From contig JACRIR010000031.1 in NCBI GenBank assembly GCA_016215705.1, forward strand, positions 1 through 35,493: a stretch of 35,493 nt of DNA, in the 5' to 3' direction. Shown here one piece after another: positions 22,578 to 30,889 of this stretch (positions within the stretch are counted from its first letter, which is position 1; each line of letters opens with the position of its first letter). Position numbers and translations under genes: made by a program. Below the pieces are notes generated by a model, which worked only from the letters and a program-made list of their open reading frames with translations, searched no databases and was not told the origin of the DNA. The stretch is from Candidatus Poribacteria bacterium (GTDB taxonomy: Bacteria > Abyssobacteria > SURF-5).

Positions 22578-24212
22578 GTGAGAGAATACGTTTCCGTTTT
22601 ATCCGACAACAAGGGCATTGCTCTCGTAGCCGTGACTATGGTGATGGTGGTGGCAGCCCTTCTGGGGGGCGCGATGATCGCGCAGACCACTCAGGACGTC
22701 CAGTTGGCGGAGCGAGTTTATGAGGACAAACGCGCCATTTATCTTGGGGAAAGCGGTAAGGAAAGAGGCTACTACGAAATCAAGAACAATGCAGACTACG
22801 TGCTCGGCGGCGCCTTGACAGCGCTAGCGACGAACGTTACCGTTCAAGGAGGCACATACAGTCTTTCGGGCCGGGAACTTTCGGCCGCGCCCAAAGTCGT
22901 CGAACTCATCTCCACTGGAACCTACGATGGAACGACGCGGACGGTCACGGTCATTTCGGAAGTAATCCGCGAGAACGTAAATGTTTGGAACAACGCAATC
23001 TTCGGAGGCGGCGGCCAGACGGGGGGCGTTGTCAATGGTAACTGCGCGATTCACGGGTCGGTTCACTTGTTGGGGGAGAACGTCGGAGTCGGCGTCAATT
23101 CAATCGAAGCGCTGGATTTGAACGGCACAGCCCTCATCCACAATAACTATGTGGGCATGCCCGCAGCGATGGCTGCTAAGTTACCGGCTCTTCCAACCAC
23201 TGTTTACGGCGGACAGACGGTCTCAACCCTGGACGCAAAACTGAGAGTCAAGAATGGAGCGGTTGGCGTGTCCGGCAACTCGGAAATCGGTGAAGCCAAC
23301 AATGTTTTTAATACGTGGAAAGAAACGATGGACGGCATCTACATCGAGGAAGATGCGAGCGACCTTCGGTGGACGGGGAACCAGGTCACTGACGGCGTGC
23401 CCGATCCGGCCCACGTGCAATCGGATAACGGTACGAATGCGCTCTACGATCTGGCAGATGCAGTTCATTTACCCCTCACATCCGAGCCTTACGGTGGGGA
23501 AGCGAGCTACGATGCCTATTTTGATGTCAATGGTTTGGTGTTGGGGCCGCAACCCCCGGCGACATCCGTCACGCTCACGCTCGATGACACCAATTCGGCA
23601 GCTACCTATATAAGCACGGTTCCCATTCCACCTGGTGGATCAAAGACCGTCAGCGGAAAAAGCTTTACAATCACTGACGCGAAAGGGAATTCTTTTGGTT
23701 ACAATGGCGGCGTTTCGCCTGCCCAAATGACTATTACCGGGATGGTCAAAGTTGTGGGTAATGTCGTGGTTGGCAAGAAAGGTATGACCATCACGTATGA
23801 CGGCAGGGGCACCATTTATGCGAGCGGCGTCGCCAGCACACCAGACATGAATGGCGATTCAGATTCCTTGAAAGGCGACCTCGACGTTCATTCGAATCTT
23901 GTGCCTGTCGGTACCTTTCCGACGAACGACGTGCTTGGTCTTGTTGCAAAGGACGACATGAATCTGGCCACCGGCAGCGGTGACTCGCAACTCATGATGG
24001 CAGGCGCGTTCTATGGACAAGACAAGGTAACGTCGGAAAAGCAGAATGAGATAGCCGGCACGTTTGTAGGCGAATACTTCGATATGGGCACCAACGTTCC
24101 AAGGATTTACCAGGTTCCATCGCTTGTCGACAACTTGCCTCCCGGACTCATCGGCGATGACCCGATTTGGGTCGTAACCGGATTTGACGAAAGAAGCTGG
24201 CGGGTAGATTGA
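22578..24212 (+). CDS. Large PilX-type pilus assembly protein
   Basis: 544 aa from GTG 22578, 8 nt after GAGGAGG (22563-22569); ATG 22557 is in frame but has no ribosome site. The N-terminus DNKGIALVAVTMVMVVAALLGGAMI fits the PilX N-terminal domain, without the usual Glu5. The long remainder is rich in Gly, Val and Asn with turn-like repeats (AIFGGGG..GGVVNGNCAIHGSVHLLG, VVGNVVVGKKGMTI), suggesting a beta-solenoid. That is far larger than the classical PilX of about 200 aa. It could be a tip protein exposed on the pilus. It is the third gene of the operon and ends just before the TPR gene. Confidence 0.75.
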   Translation: MREYVSVLSDNKGIALVAVTMVMVVAALLGGAMIAQTTQDVQLAERVYEDKRAIYLGESGKERGYYEIKNNADYVLGGALTALATNVTVQGGTYSLSGRELSAAPKVVELISTGTYDGTTRTVTVISEVIRENVNVWNNAIFGGGGQTGGVVNGNCAIHGSVHLLGENVGVGVNSIEALDLNGTALIHNNYVGMPAAMAAKLPALPTTVYGGQTVSTLDAKLRVKNGAVGVSGNSEIGEANNVFNTWKETMDGIYIEEDASDLRWTGNQVTDGVPDPAHVQSDNGTNALYDLADAVHLPLTSEPYGGEASYDAYFDVNGLVLGPQPPATSVTLTLDDTNSAATYISTVPIPPGGSKTVSGKSFTITDAKGNSFGYNGGVSPAQMTITGMVKVVGNVVVGKKGMTITYDGRGTIYASGVASTPDMNGDSDSLKGDLDVHSNLVPVGTFPTNDVLGLVAKDDMNLATGSGDSQLMMAGAFYGQDKVTSEKQNEIAGTFVGEYFDMGTNVPRIYQVPSLVDNLPPGLIGDDPIWVVTGFDERSWRVD

Positions 24213-24226
24213 AAAGGGAGCCCTTC

Positions 24227-24784
24227 ATGCTACACGACACCACTTTAAGCGGTCAGCCCGTCAGGAACAGAGGGCTCGTTATCGGCATTGTGGTCGCCGT
24301 TATACTGGTCACCATCGGAATTCTGAAAGCGACCTTGCAACCGTCGGCTCCAAAAGATGCCGCCGCCGTAGGCCAGGTCACCGTGGGCCATACACCACCC
24401 GAGAACTTTTCGGGGATAACGGCCGCCAGGGAAAAAGTCGAAGCGCAGGCAAAGGAAAGGGCTCAGACGGCGATCGCGGAGCACGAGGCCATTATTGAGA
24501 ATAATCCGCGAGCGGATGACACTCCCGACCGCATCATGGCTGTCGGCAATCTCTATAGTTATCAGATAGGCGATTATGCTTCAGCCATTCAGAGATATCG
24601 TGAGGTCGTTGACAGATATCCTGCGCACAGTCAAACACCTCAGGCATATATTGAATTGGCATCCTGTTATGAGCGCCTGGGTAACACGGACCAGGCGCGA
24701 TATATCTATCGCGAAATGGTCGAGAAACTCGATCCATCACTTCAACACACCAAATACGCAAAGCAGAAGCTTGAAGGGAAGTAG
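24227..24784 (+). CDS. Membrane-anchored TPR protein of the pilin operon
   Basis: 185 aa from ATG 24227, 6 nt after GGGAG; a TTG start at 24209 would overlap the previous gene. One membrane segment (residues 17-33, GLVIGIVVAVILVTIGIL), then a charged helix and TPR-like repeats: GDYASAIQRYREVVDRYPAH and PQAYIELASCYERLGNTDQARYIYREMVEKLDP. It is probably a periplasmic scaffold for the pilus machinery. It resembles the C-terminal TPR modules of YbgF/BamD-like proteins but is too short to be either. Confidence 0.8.
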   Translation: MLHDTTLSGQPVRNRGLVIGIVVAVILVTIGILKATLQPSAPKDAAAVGQVTVGHTPPENFSGITAAREKVEAQAKERAQTAIAEHEAIIENNPRADDTPDRIMAVGNLYSYQIGDYASAIQRYREVVDRYPAHSQTPQAYIELASCYERLGNTDQARYIYREMVEKLDPSLQHTKYAKQKLEGK

Positions 24785-24833
24785 CGTCGCTTCCGGCGGA
24801 TGCCTTTCCTCTTTTTGCTTTAATCAGCGCGAA

Positions 24834-24876
24834 TCTGCACTGCTCACGTTCGAAATCATGAATTCCTGTCGTGATT
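24834..24876 (-). repeat. 43-bp dispersed repeat, inverted copy
   Basis: Counterpart of 20975-21017. It sits just after the pilin operon. Confidence 0.6.
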
Positions 24877-24908
24877 GCCTGCACGAACCTAACGCATATT
24901 AATCACAT

Positions 24909-24932
24909 GGGCGCAATGAATTGCGCCCCGAC
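24909..24932 (-). repeat. REP element, 5' GTCG variant
   Basis: The same GGGCGCAATTCATTGCGCCC hairpin as at 10134, but preceded by GTCG in place of GTAG. Confidence 0.65.
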
Positions 24933-24946
24933 AGTCAAGAATGGAA

Positions 24947-24985
24947 AAAATCGGGGACACGATGTTGCATCGTGTCCCCGATTTT
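24947..24985. repeat. GGGGACAC-family palindrome, perfect 18-bp arms
   Basis: AAAATCGGGGACACGATG (24947-24964), loop TTG, complement 24968-24985. Outer arms AAAATC/GATTTT. It lies between the convergent TPR and phosphoesterase genes, where it could act as a two-way terminator. Confidence 0.8.
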
Positions 24986-25066
24986 CTGAAGCGCGATTCA
25001 TCGCACTCGACGCGAACTGTTTAGTCGTGGTTACACCACGCCATGAAATCCGCTGATTCGTCGGAC

Positions 25067-26317
25067 TTATTGCTCTTCCGTTCCTTTCCAGCCGTAGGAG
25101 ACATAGTTCGGCTTGAACTGTTCTCCGTCTACCTGAATGACCGTGAATCCCTCGGGCCAACTGGCGGGGCCAATGGTGCGGTCGCCCTTCCACCATTCAC
25201 CGCAAATTGAGCCGCCGACAACCAGAAGCGCATCGGCCTGATTCGTTTTCCAGTGGATCGCTTCATAGGTATGATAGTGGCCTGCAAGCGCAAGCTTGAG
25301 GTTGTGGTTTCCTAGAACCTCTCCGAACAACTCGGGGAAATTCGCGATCTGGTGTTTTGGCGCCTTTTCGCCCGAGGGGGTGGAGACCACGTCGCCTCTG
25401 AGGCCGTATACGCTCCCAAGCGCATTTACCGTGGGAATATGCGTGACAAGGATCACGGGAGTCGAAGCTTTGATTTGAGACAGGTCCTTTCGCAGCCATT
25501 CGAGTTGTCCCTTATCTACTACTCCATAGTAGGTGCTTCCATCGACCGGGTCTTTTGTTCTGCCGATGCTATCGAGCACCACGAAATGGCAGTGTTTGTA
25601 ATTAAACGAGTAATGCGTGGGACCAAGATATTTCTCGTAGGCTTTTTTCCCGTAGAGTTTCGTCGGACGCTTCGGATTCGGCAGACCGATCCAGCCGAAG
25701 ACGTCGTGATTCCCTATTGTGTGGTAAAAGGGTTGTTTGATTACGGGCGCGAGTTGTCGTGTGTAAAGCTCGTACTGAGCCACCACCTTATCCTCATCCG
25801 CCGCTTTGAGAGCGTCTAATATAACATCACCCCCGTGAATCACAAAAGCCGGATTGAGCTTCTCGACTTCCCCATATGCTTTCCGTATTCCCTCGGGAGC
25901 ATTCCGAATCGCAGCGGCGTGCGTGTCCGTTACGAAAACAAAAGTGAATTCATTATTGTCAACGGTGTCGTCATTCAACGTCAGAGGAAAATCAAGCTTA
26001 TCCTTTCCTTTAGCAAGACTCTCTGTGCGCGTGTAGAACTTGTTCTCAGGCGCGTGATGTGTGCCGGGCGCCGACACAAAGACTATTCTTCCCATGTCCG
26101 TCTGAATCCGGTAGGAACCATTGGCATCGGTTGTCGTGACGGCCTCTCCATCCGATACAACCACGCCCGGCAACGGCTTTTCACCCATATCAAGAACGCC
26201 GTTGGAGTTTGAGTCTTCGAACACGAGTCCGGTAAGGTTCAGGCCGCCGGAAGCAAGGCCGTAGGCCCCCCAAAGGAGCATCAAGATGATGAAAGCGAGC
26301 GACAGTTTTCTGGCCAT
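25067..26317 (-). CDS. Secreted calcineurin-like metallophosphoesterase
   Basis: 416 aa. A signal peptide (residues 1-23) is followed by a SdrD-B/Cna-like domain (GLVFEDSNSNGVLDMGEKPLPGVVVSDG, residues 30-115), as in MetallophosN-type enzymes. The catalytic domain has DTH (Asp131, His133), GGD (Asp164), GNHD (Asn203, His204), VTHIP (His293) and GHYH (His347, His349). The complete two-metal site is present. It is expected to hydrolyse phosphomono- or diesters outside the cytoplasm. Substrate unknown; related proteins are often linked to teichoic-acid-like or phosphonate scavenging roles. It is divergent from the MttB-family gene. Confidence 0.92.
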   Translation of the reverse strand: MARKLSLAFIILMLLWGAYGLASGGLNLTGLVFEDSNSNGVLDMGEKPLPGVVVSDGEAVTTTDANGSYRIQTDMGRIVFVSAPGTHHAPENKFYTRTESLAKGKDKLDFPLTLNDDTVDNNEFTFVFVTDTHAAAIRNAPEGIRKAYGEVEKLNPAFVIHGGDVILDALKAADEDKVVAQYELYTRQLAPVIKQPFYHTIGNHDVFGWIGLPNPKRPTKLYGKKAYEKYLGPTHYSFNYKHCHFVVLDSIGRTKDPVDGSTYYGVVDKGQLEWLRKDLSQIKASTPVILVTHIPTVNALGSVYGLRGDVVSTPSGEKAPKHQIANFPELFGEVLGNHNLKLALAGHYHTYEAIHWKTNQADALLVVGGSICGEWWKGDRTIGPASWPEGFTVIQVDGEQFKPNYVSYGWKGTEEQ

Positions 26318-26405
26318 GTTCTTCCCCTCTCAGTTTTTCTTTCTGCCTTTCTTGAGAACTCTGAACGGTTATTTTAGCACAAAGCGGGGCGCCGTCGAAA
26401 ACCGC

Positions 26406-26434
26406 TGGCAAAGTCGAAAACTGTTGTGTATAAT
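26406..26434 (+). promoter_or_regulatory. Probable promoter of the MttB-family gene
   Basis: TATAAT at 26429-26434, with TGGCAA 17 nt upstream (26406-26411). Perfect -10, weak -35. About 70 nt of leader precede the ATG. Confidence 0.5.
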
Positions 26435-26506
26435 GCAGCGTGATGTTTCTTTGCGAGGATTTTTCTGCGATATAGAAACGCGAAGCAACCAAAGGGGGAG
26501 AATCGG

Positions 26507-27991
26507 ATGAATCCGAAGAGATTTGAGGTTCTAAGCAAGAGCGAAGTCAGGAGCATTCATCAGGGCTCGATGAATGTTCTGATGAAGAAAGGCGTTAAGG
26601 TCGAGGCCGACGATCTTCGCGACATTTTCAGGAAGCGCGGCGCCATAGTCGATGATTCCGAGCAAGTGGTCCGTATTCCCGAAGAGATTGTCATGTGGGC
26701 GGTTGAGCAAGCGCCCAACCGTTTCATGCTTTACGGACACGACCCGAAATTCAAGGTAAAGATCGACAGCAAGGCTTCCCTTTTCTGCGGGCTCGGCACT
26801 CCGACGAATATGCTTGACAGCAAAGGCAACTTCACACCGGCCACTCTCGAGGACGTTCGCAAACACATCATTCTGATTGACGATCTCGATAACCTGACAA
26901 ACGACCAGATGGATATCTGGCCGAGCGACATCCAGATGACCACAATCCACGTGGAGGCTGTTCGCATCTGGGCGCGCGAGGCCCGAAAACCATTCGGCAC
27001 AGGCACACTTGGATACCTTGCCACCAAGGACACAGTCGACATGACTGCGATGGCGCTGGGCGGCATCGGCGAATTGATGAAAAGGCCAAGGCTGGTGGGC
27101 ATTTGCAGTATCGTGAGTCCGCTGAAGATTGATACGGCTCAGGGACACGGCATGAAGGTTTTTGTCGAGCATAATCAGCCGGTCATAATGGCTCCGGAGG
27201 CAATGGCCGGCACTACCGCGCCCGTGACCCTGGCAGGCTTGCTAGTGCAGCAAAACGCGGAAGTGCTCGCCCATATCACGCTTGCACAGATTATCAATCC
27301 GGGCGCGCCTGTCTTCTGGGGGTCATGCTCCACGGTGGCCGACATGAGGACAGGCAACGTGGCGCTCGGGTCATTCGAGACCGGCCTGATCAGCGCCGCT
27401 TCAGCTCAGCTCGCGCGATTCTATAGGATTCCTTCCCGCGGAGTGGCCGGCACGACGGACTCGAAGCTCCTGGACATACAATGCGGCTTCGAGCGAATGA
27501 TGAACATGTATCTCCCGTATGCCGCCGGCATTAACTACATCACTTGCCTCGGCACGCTCGAGAGAACGATGTCCGGCGCGCACGAATTGATGGTGCTGGA
27601 TAACGAGCTTGCGGGAATGCTGAAACGCGTCGCGCGCGGAATAGAGGTCAATGATTCGACTCTTGCGGTTGACATAATCAGCAATCTCGGCTGGTCGGAG
27701 AACTATATGGACCAGATGCATACCGCCGAACATTTCCGTTCGGAACTCTTCCTCTCGAAACTCATTGACCATGATGTTCGCGACGCATGGGCTTCCGCCG
27801 GCTCGAAGACTATGATCGACCGTTGCGCGGAACAGGTCGAGAAAATAATTGCAAATCATCAATCCAATAAACTAAGCCCGGACCTCGAACCTAGAATGCA
27901 GAAGTTCATCGATGAAGTGGCCGCGCGGTCCATCGAGGAGTTCTACAAATATGAAGGGCTGTCGGAAATGCCCGCTACGTTGCCGATTTGA
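26507..27991 (+). CDS. MttB-superfamily methyltransferase, non-pyrrolysine
   Basis: 494 aa, with GGGGGAG 7 nt upstream. The family is recognisable from KGVKVEADDLRDIFRKRGAIVDDSEQVVRIPEEIVMWAVEQAP, LFCGLGTPTNMLDSKG, NQPVIMAPEAMAGTTAPVTLAGLLVQQNAEVLAHI and the C-terminal EEFYKY. True MttB reads through an in-frame amber codon as pyrrolysine. Here the frame is complete with no internal TAG, so it belongs to the non-Pyl branch, which includes the glycine betaine methyltransferase MtgB. The expected reaction is methyl transfer from a quaternary amine to a corrinoid protein. No corrinoid protein or MtbA-like partner is next to it. A PLP enzyme follows on the same strand. Confidence 0.9.
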   Translation: MNPKRFEVLSKSEVRSIHQGSMNVLMKKGVKVEADDLRDIFRKRGAIVDDSEQVVRIPEEIVMWAVEQAPNRFMLYGHDPKFKVKIDSKASLFCGLGTPTNMLDSKGNFTPATLEDVRKHIILIDDLDNLTNDQMDIWPSDIQMTTIHVEAVRIWAREARKPFGTGTLGYLATKDTVDMTAMALGGIGELMKRPRLVGICSIVSPLKIDTAQGHGMKVFVEHNQPVIMAPEAMAGTTAPVTLAGLLVQQNAEVLAHITLAQIINPGAPVFWGSCSTVADMRTGNVALGSFETGLISAASAQLARFYRIPSRGVAGTTDSKLLDIQCGFERMMNMYLPYAAGINYITCLGTLERTMSGAHELMVLDNELAGMLKRVARGIEVNDSTLAVDIISNLGWSENYMDQMHTAEHFRSELFLSKLIDHDVRDAWASAGSKTMIDRCAEQVEKIIANHQSNKLSPDLEPRMQKFIDEVAARSIEEFYKYEGLSEMPATLPI

Positions 27992-28039
27992 GCGGAATAC
28001 GTCAGCTACGAGAATCAGCACAATACAGTCCGAGTTGGA

Positions 28040-28072
28040 AATCCCCCCTGCCCCCTTTACGAAGGGGGGGAA
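28040..28072. repeat. GC-rich hairpin repeat (AAATCCCCCC type)
   Basis: A run of C residues, CCCCCTTTACGAAGGGGG, forms a hairpin. The AAATCCCCC...GGGGG type is a common dispersed repeat. It lies in the 245-bp gap between the MttB-family and PLP genes. Confidence 0.5.
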
Positions 28073-28236
28073 TGGAGATTATCGGCCATTCAGTCGATCC
28101 ATGATTCAATATAGCAGGAAGCTAATGCGCCTCTTTAAGAAATGGGGGGAGAGAGATTCTACAAACCAGAAAATGGCGCTCGAACTCGGGCAGAAAACAC
28201 TTGATCAGTTGAGAAATCCAACGAAAGGACATGAAC

Positions 28237-29526
28237 ATGCCTGACAAAGCCGAGCATGCCGATGCGTACACAAAACAGAGCCGCCTCGTTCATGGCGACT
28301 GGAAGCAGGCGGAACTGGACTACAGTCACGCGCTCACGCCGCCGATTTCCTCGTCCGTCACCTACAGCATGGATTCGTCGGTCTTTGGCGGCAAGAGACC
28401 GTTGGAGTTCTTGATGGAACTCGACGACCTGAGCAAATTGCCGTTCTACATTTATGCTCGTTTCGATGACCCGACATGGTCGCTGCTCGAGCACAAAGTC
28501 GCGTTGGCCGAAGGCGGCGAGACAGCGCTTGTGTTCGGCAGCGGCATGGCCGCGATAACTGCGGCGCTTATGGCGAACCTTTCGGCCGGCGATGAGGTTT
28601 TATATCATCACGTGCTTTATGGAAATACTCACGGCCTGATGACGGGCCGGCTCCCCCGGTTCGGCATCAAGACGCTATCGCTTGACTTCAATGACCAGCA
28701 AGCGTTGGCGGGGGCGATCAGCGAGAAAACTCGAATCGTCTATCTTGAGACTCCGGTCAACCCACTTGTCAATCTCGTGGACATAGCCGCCGTGCGGAAG
28801 GTGGTTGACGACGCTGAGAAAAGGCTGGGGCAATCCGGACAAATCCAGGTGATTGTCGACAACACCTTTCCCACTCCATTTTGCCAGCGGCCCATCGAAC
28901 ATGGGGCCGACATGTTGGTTTGCAGCCTCACCAAAGCGATGGGCGGCTTCGGTGTTGACCTCGCGGGCGCGATTGTCGGACGGAAAGATATACGGCTCGG
29001 TCTCGTTATGTTCCGCGAAGAAACCGGCGGGGTGCTTTCTCCAAAGGCCGCATGGAACGTCGTGACGTTCGGCCTGCCGACCCTTTCTGTCCGGATGAGA
29101 GCGATGCAAGCCAGCGCCCTCGAGATAGCGCGATTCCTCGACGATCATCCTAAAGTGCGAAAGGTGAACTATCCCGGTCTCGAGTCGCATCCACAGCACT
29201 CTATCGCAAGAAAACAAATGCGCGATTTCAAGGGCAATTTCGCACCGGGCTCGATGCTCTATTTCGAGCTTGATACGGATGACGACCGCGCAATCGAGCG
29301 GTTCACGGGCCACGTGGGCGATAACGCCTATTGCCTCTCGCTCGCGGTAAGTCTTGGCCACACCTCGACGCTGGTGGAGAACCCCTACAACATGACGCAC
29401 ATGTTAATGTCGGAGGAAGATAAGGAAGTCATGGGACTGAAAAGGAGCGGAATGAGACTTTCCGTGGGTCTTGAAGATGCGGGCGACATCATAACCGACT
29501 TGAAGGAATGTCTCGCCAGAATCTGA
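28237..29526 (+). CDS. Cys/Met metabolism PLP-dependent enzyme
   Basis: 429 aa from ATG 28237, 7 nt after AGGA; ATG 28231 is too close to it. Cystathionine gamma-synthase family: GSGMAAITAALMANLSAGDEVLYH (PLP phosphate region), YLETPVNPLVNLVDIAAV, VDNTFPTPFCQRPIEHGAD, CSLTKAMGGFG with the Schiff-base Lys, and SLGHTSTLVENPYNMTH plus RLSVGLEDAGDIITDL at the end. The usual GHSD after the Lys is changed (GGFGVD), so it is not a standard MetB or MetC. It could be a gamma-lyase or sulfhydrylase acting on methionine or homoserine derivatives. No other Met genes are adjacent. Confidence 0.9.
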   Translation: MPDKAEHADAYTKQSRLVHGDWKQAELDYSHALTPPISSSVTYSMDSSVFGGKRPLEFLMELDDLSKLPFYIYARFDDPTWSLLEHKVALAEGGETALVFGSGMAAITAALMANLSAGDEVLYHHVLYGNTHGLMTGRLPRFGIKTLSLDFNDQQALAGAISEKTRIVYLETPVNPLVNLVDIAAVRKVVDDAEKRLGQSGQIQVIVDNTFPTPFCQRPIEHGADMLVCSLTKAMGGFGVDLAGAIVGRKDIRLGLVMFREETGGVLSPKAAWNVVTFGLPTLSVRMRAMQASALEIARFLDDHPKVRKVNYPGLESHPQHSIARKQMRDFKGNFAPGSMLYFELDTDDDRAIERFTGHVGDNAYCLSLAVSLGHTSTLVENPYNMTHMLMSEEDKEVMGLKRSGMRLSVGLEDAGDIITDLKECLARI

Positions 29527-29662
29527 TGGGCGGAAGGCGAAAGGAAAGCATGCGGAGCGCGCGGAAAACCGGGTTACATGCTCCGGGCGCCGGGTAAGAA
29601 AGAAACAAGGCGCGAAACGGACGACCCAAATGGGAAAAGGCTGCTGAAGAAGAAGGCGTGGA

Positions 29663-30889
29663 TCAGAGTTGCCGCTCTTCTTTACGTAGGAGTGAGAACG
29701 CCGCTGCCTTCAATCCGGGCAGCAAAACAGTTTGGTTAGGAAGGGCTGCCTCAAGCGGCTGAGTCGTTTCGTCAAGGAGCGAATCGACCACGAACTGAAA
29801 GTCGTTCCCGTCGGGCTGTACGCATTCAAGCGTGTGTCCTCTATCGATGCGCGCGCGCACTTCCACTCGCGCCATGTTTGCCTCCGTAGCCGTTATCAAA
29901 CCGAGAAACGAATGCGTGCTCCTGCGGCGGGCGCCGCCTGCGGGCGTGAGTCCCGCCCGCATCTCTCCGAGATAGAATCCCGTTGTGAAATCGCGATTGC
30001 TGGTTTTGCGAAGGTCGTCGACGCGTGCGGGATCGCCTTCGTATCCCGAATAATTTGCGTCGAGCGATTGCCTATACGCGCGCGTGACTATGCCAACATA
30101 ATATGCGGTCTTCATCCGTCCTTCAATTTTGAGCGCGTTCACCCCGCTCGAGAGAATCTCCGGGATATGGTCAATCATGCAGAGGTCTCGCGAACTGAAG
30201 ATGAGTGTCCCCTTTGGGGTGGCCTCAATGTCGAGCGGGTCATGGGGCCTCGTTTCTTCGACGATTTTATATGCCCATCGACACGGCTGAGCGCAATCAC
30301 CGAGATTGGCGTCTCTACCGACGAAATGCTTGCTCATGAAACAGCGTCCGGAATAGGCCATACACATCGCGCCGTGGACGAAAATCTCCACCTGCATCGT
30401 GGTGCGCGAAGCTATCTCAGCGATTTCCTTCAGGGTGAGTTCCCTCGCCAGGATGATTCGCGAAGCGCCGAGGCGTTCCCAGAACCGCGCCGAGCGCCAG
30501 TTGGTCACGTTCGCCTGAGTGCTTATGTGAATCGGAACATCCGGAGCGTTTTCGCGAGCTATTTCGAAAGCGCCGATATCAGAAATCACGAAGGCATCGG
30601 GTTTGAGCTTTGAGATATAGCTTACCTGTTCCCGGATTTGTTCGAGGTTCTCATTGTGGGGGAATACATTCAACAAAACGAAAGCTCGCGCCGCATTCGC
30701 GTGCGCATGGACTATGCCCTCAGCCATTTGTTCGGGCGTGAAATTTTCGGATTGCGCGCGAAGGCTTAAGCTCTTTCCTGAAAGGTAAACGGCGTCCGCG
30801 CCGAAAGCGACTGCCACTTTCAGCTTCTGAAGGTTTCCGGCAGGGGAGACGAGTTCCGCTCGAGTGTCTCGCGGTTTATCCGCGCTCAT
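29663..30889 (-). CDS. trhP: U32-family protein, TrhP/YegQ-like tRNA hydroxylation factor
   Basis: 408 aa. ELVSPAGNLQKLKVAVAFGADAVYLSG opens the TIM-barrel. The U32 signature EIFVHGAMCMAYSGRCFMS is complete, and further Cys residues (GDCAQPCRW, DLC) match the iron-sulfur ligands of the family. In E. coli and Bacillus such proteins (TrhP) make 5-hydroxyuridine in tRNA using prephenate; older annotations call them collagenase-like peptidases. The ATG overlaps the mltG stop by 14 nt. The position after alaS-ruvX-mltG matches Bacillus, where yrrN and yrrO (trhP) follow that block, and supports this role. The exact paralogue within U32 is less certain. Confidence 0.85.
   Translation of the reverse strand: MSADKPRDTRAELVSPAGNLQKLKVAVAFGADAVYLSGKSLSLRAQSENFTPEQMAEGIVHAHANAARAFVLLNVFPHNENLEQIREQVSYISKLKPDAFVISDIGAFEIARENAPDVPIHISTQANVTNWRSARFWERLGASRIILARELTLKEIAEIASRTTMQVEIFVHGAMCMAYSGRCFMSKHFVGRDANLGDCAQPCRWAYKIVEETRPHDPLDIEATPKGTLIFSSRDLCMIDHIPEILSSGVNALKIEGRMKTAYYVGIVTRAYRQSLDANYSGYEGDPARVDDLRKTSNRDFTTGFYLGEMRAGLTPAGGARRRSTHSFLGLITATEANMARVEVRARIDRGHTLECVQPDGNDFQFVVDSLLDETTQPLEAALPNQTVLLPGLKAAAFSLLRKEERQL

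Noticed and set aside
24576-24902. 108-aa plus-strand frame after the TPR gene
   Set aside because: It lies in the wrong frame over the TPR gene and then runs through the 43-bp repeat.
26507-27991. Possible pyrrolysine codon in the MttB-family gene
   Set aside because: The frame is complete at 494 aa with no internal TAG.
28127-28244. 39-aa open frame (starts MRLFKKWGERD) before the PLP gene
   Set aside because: It overlaps the PLP start, has no clear ribosome site, and no homologue is recognised; possible but unsupported.
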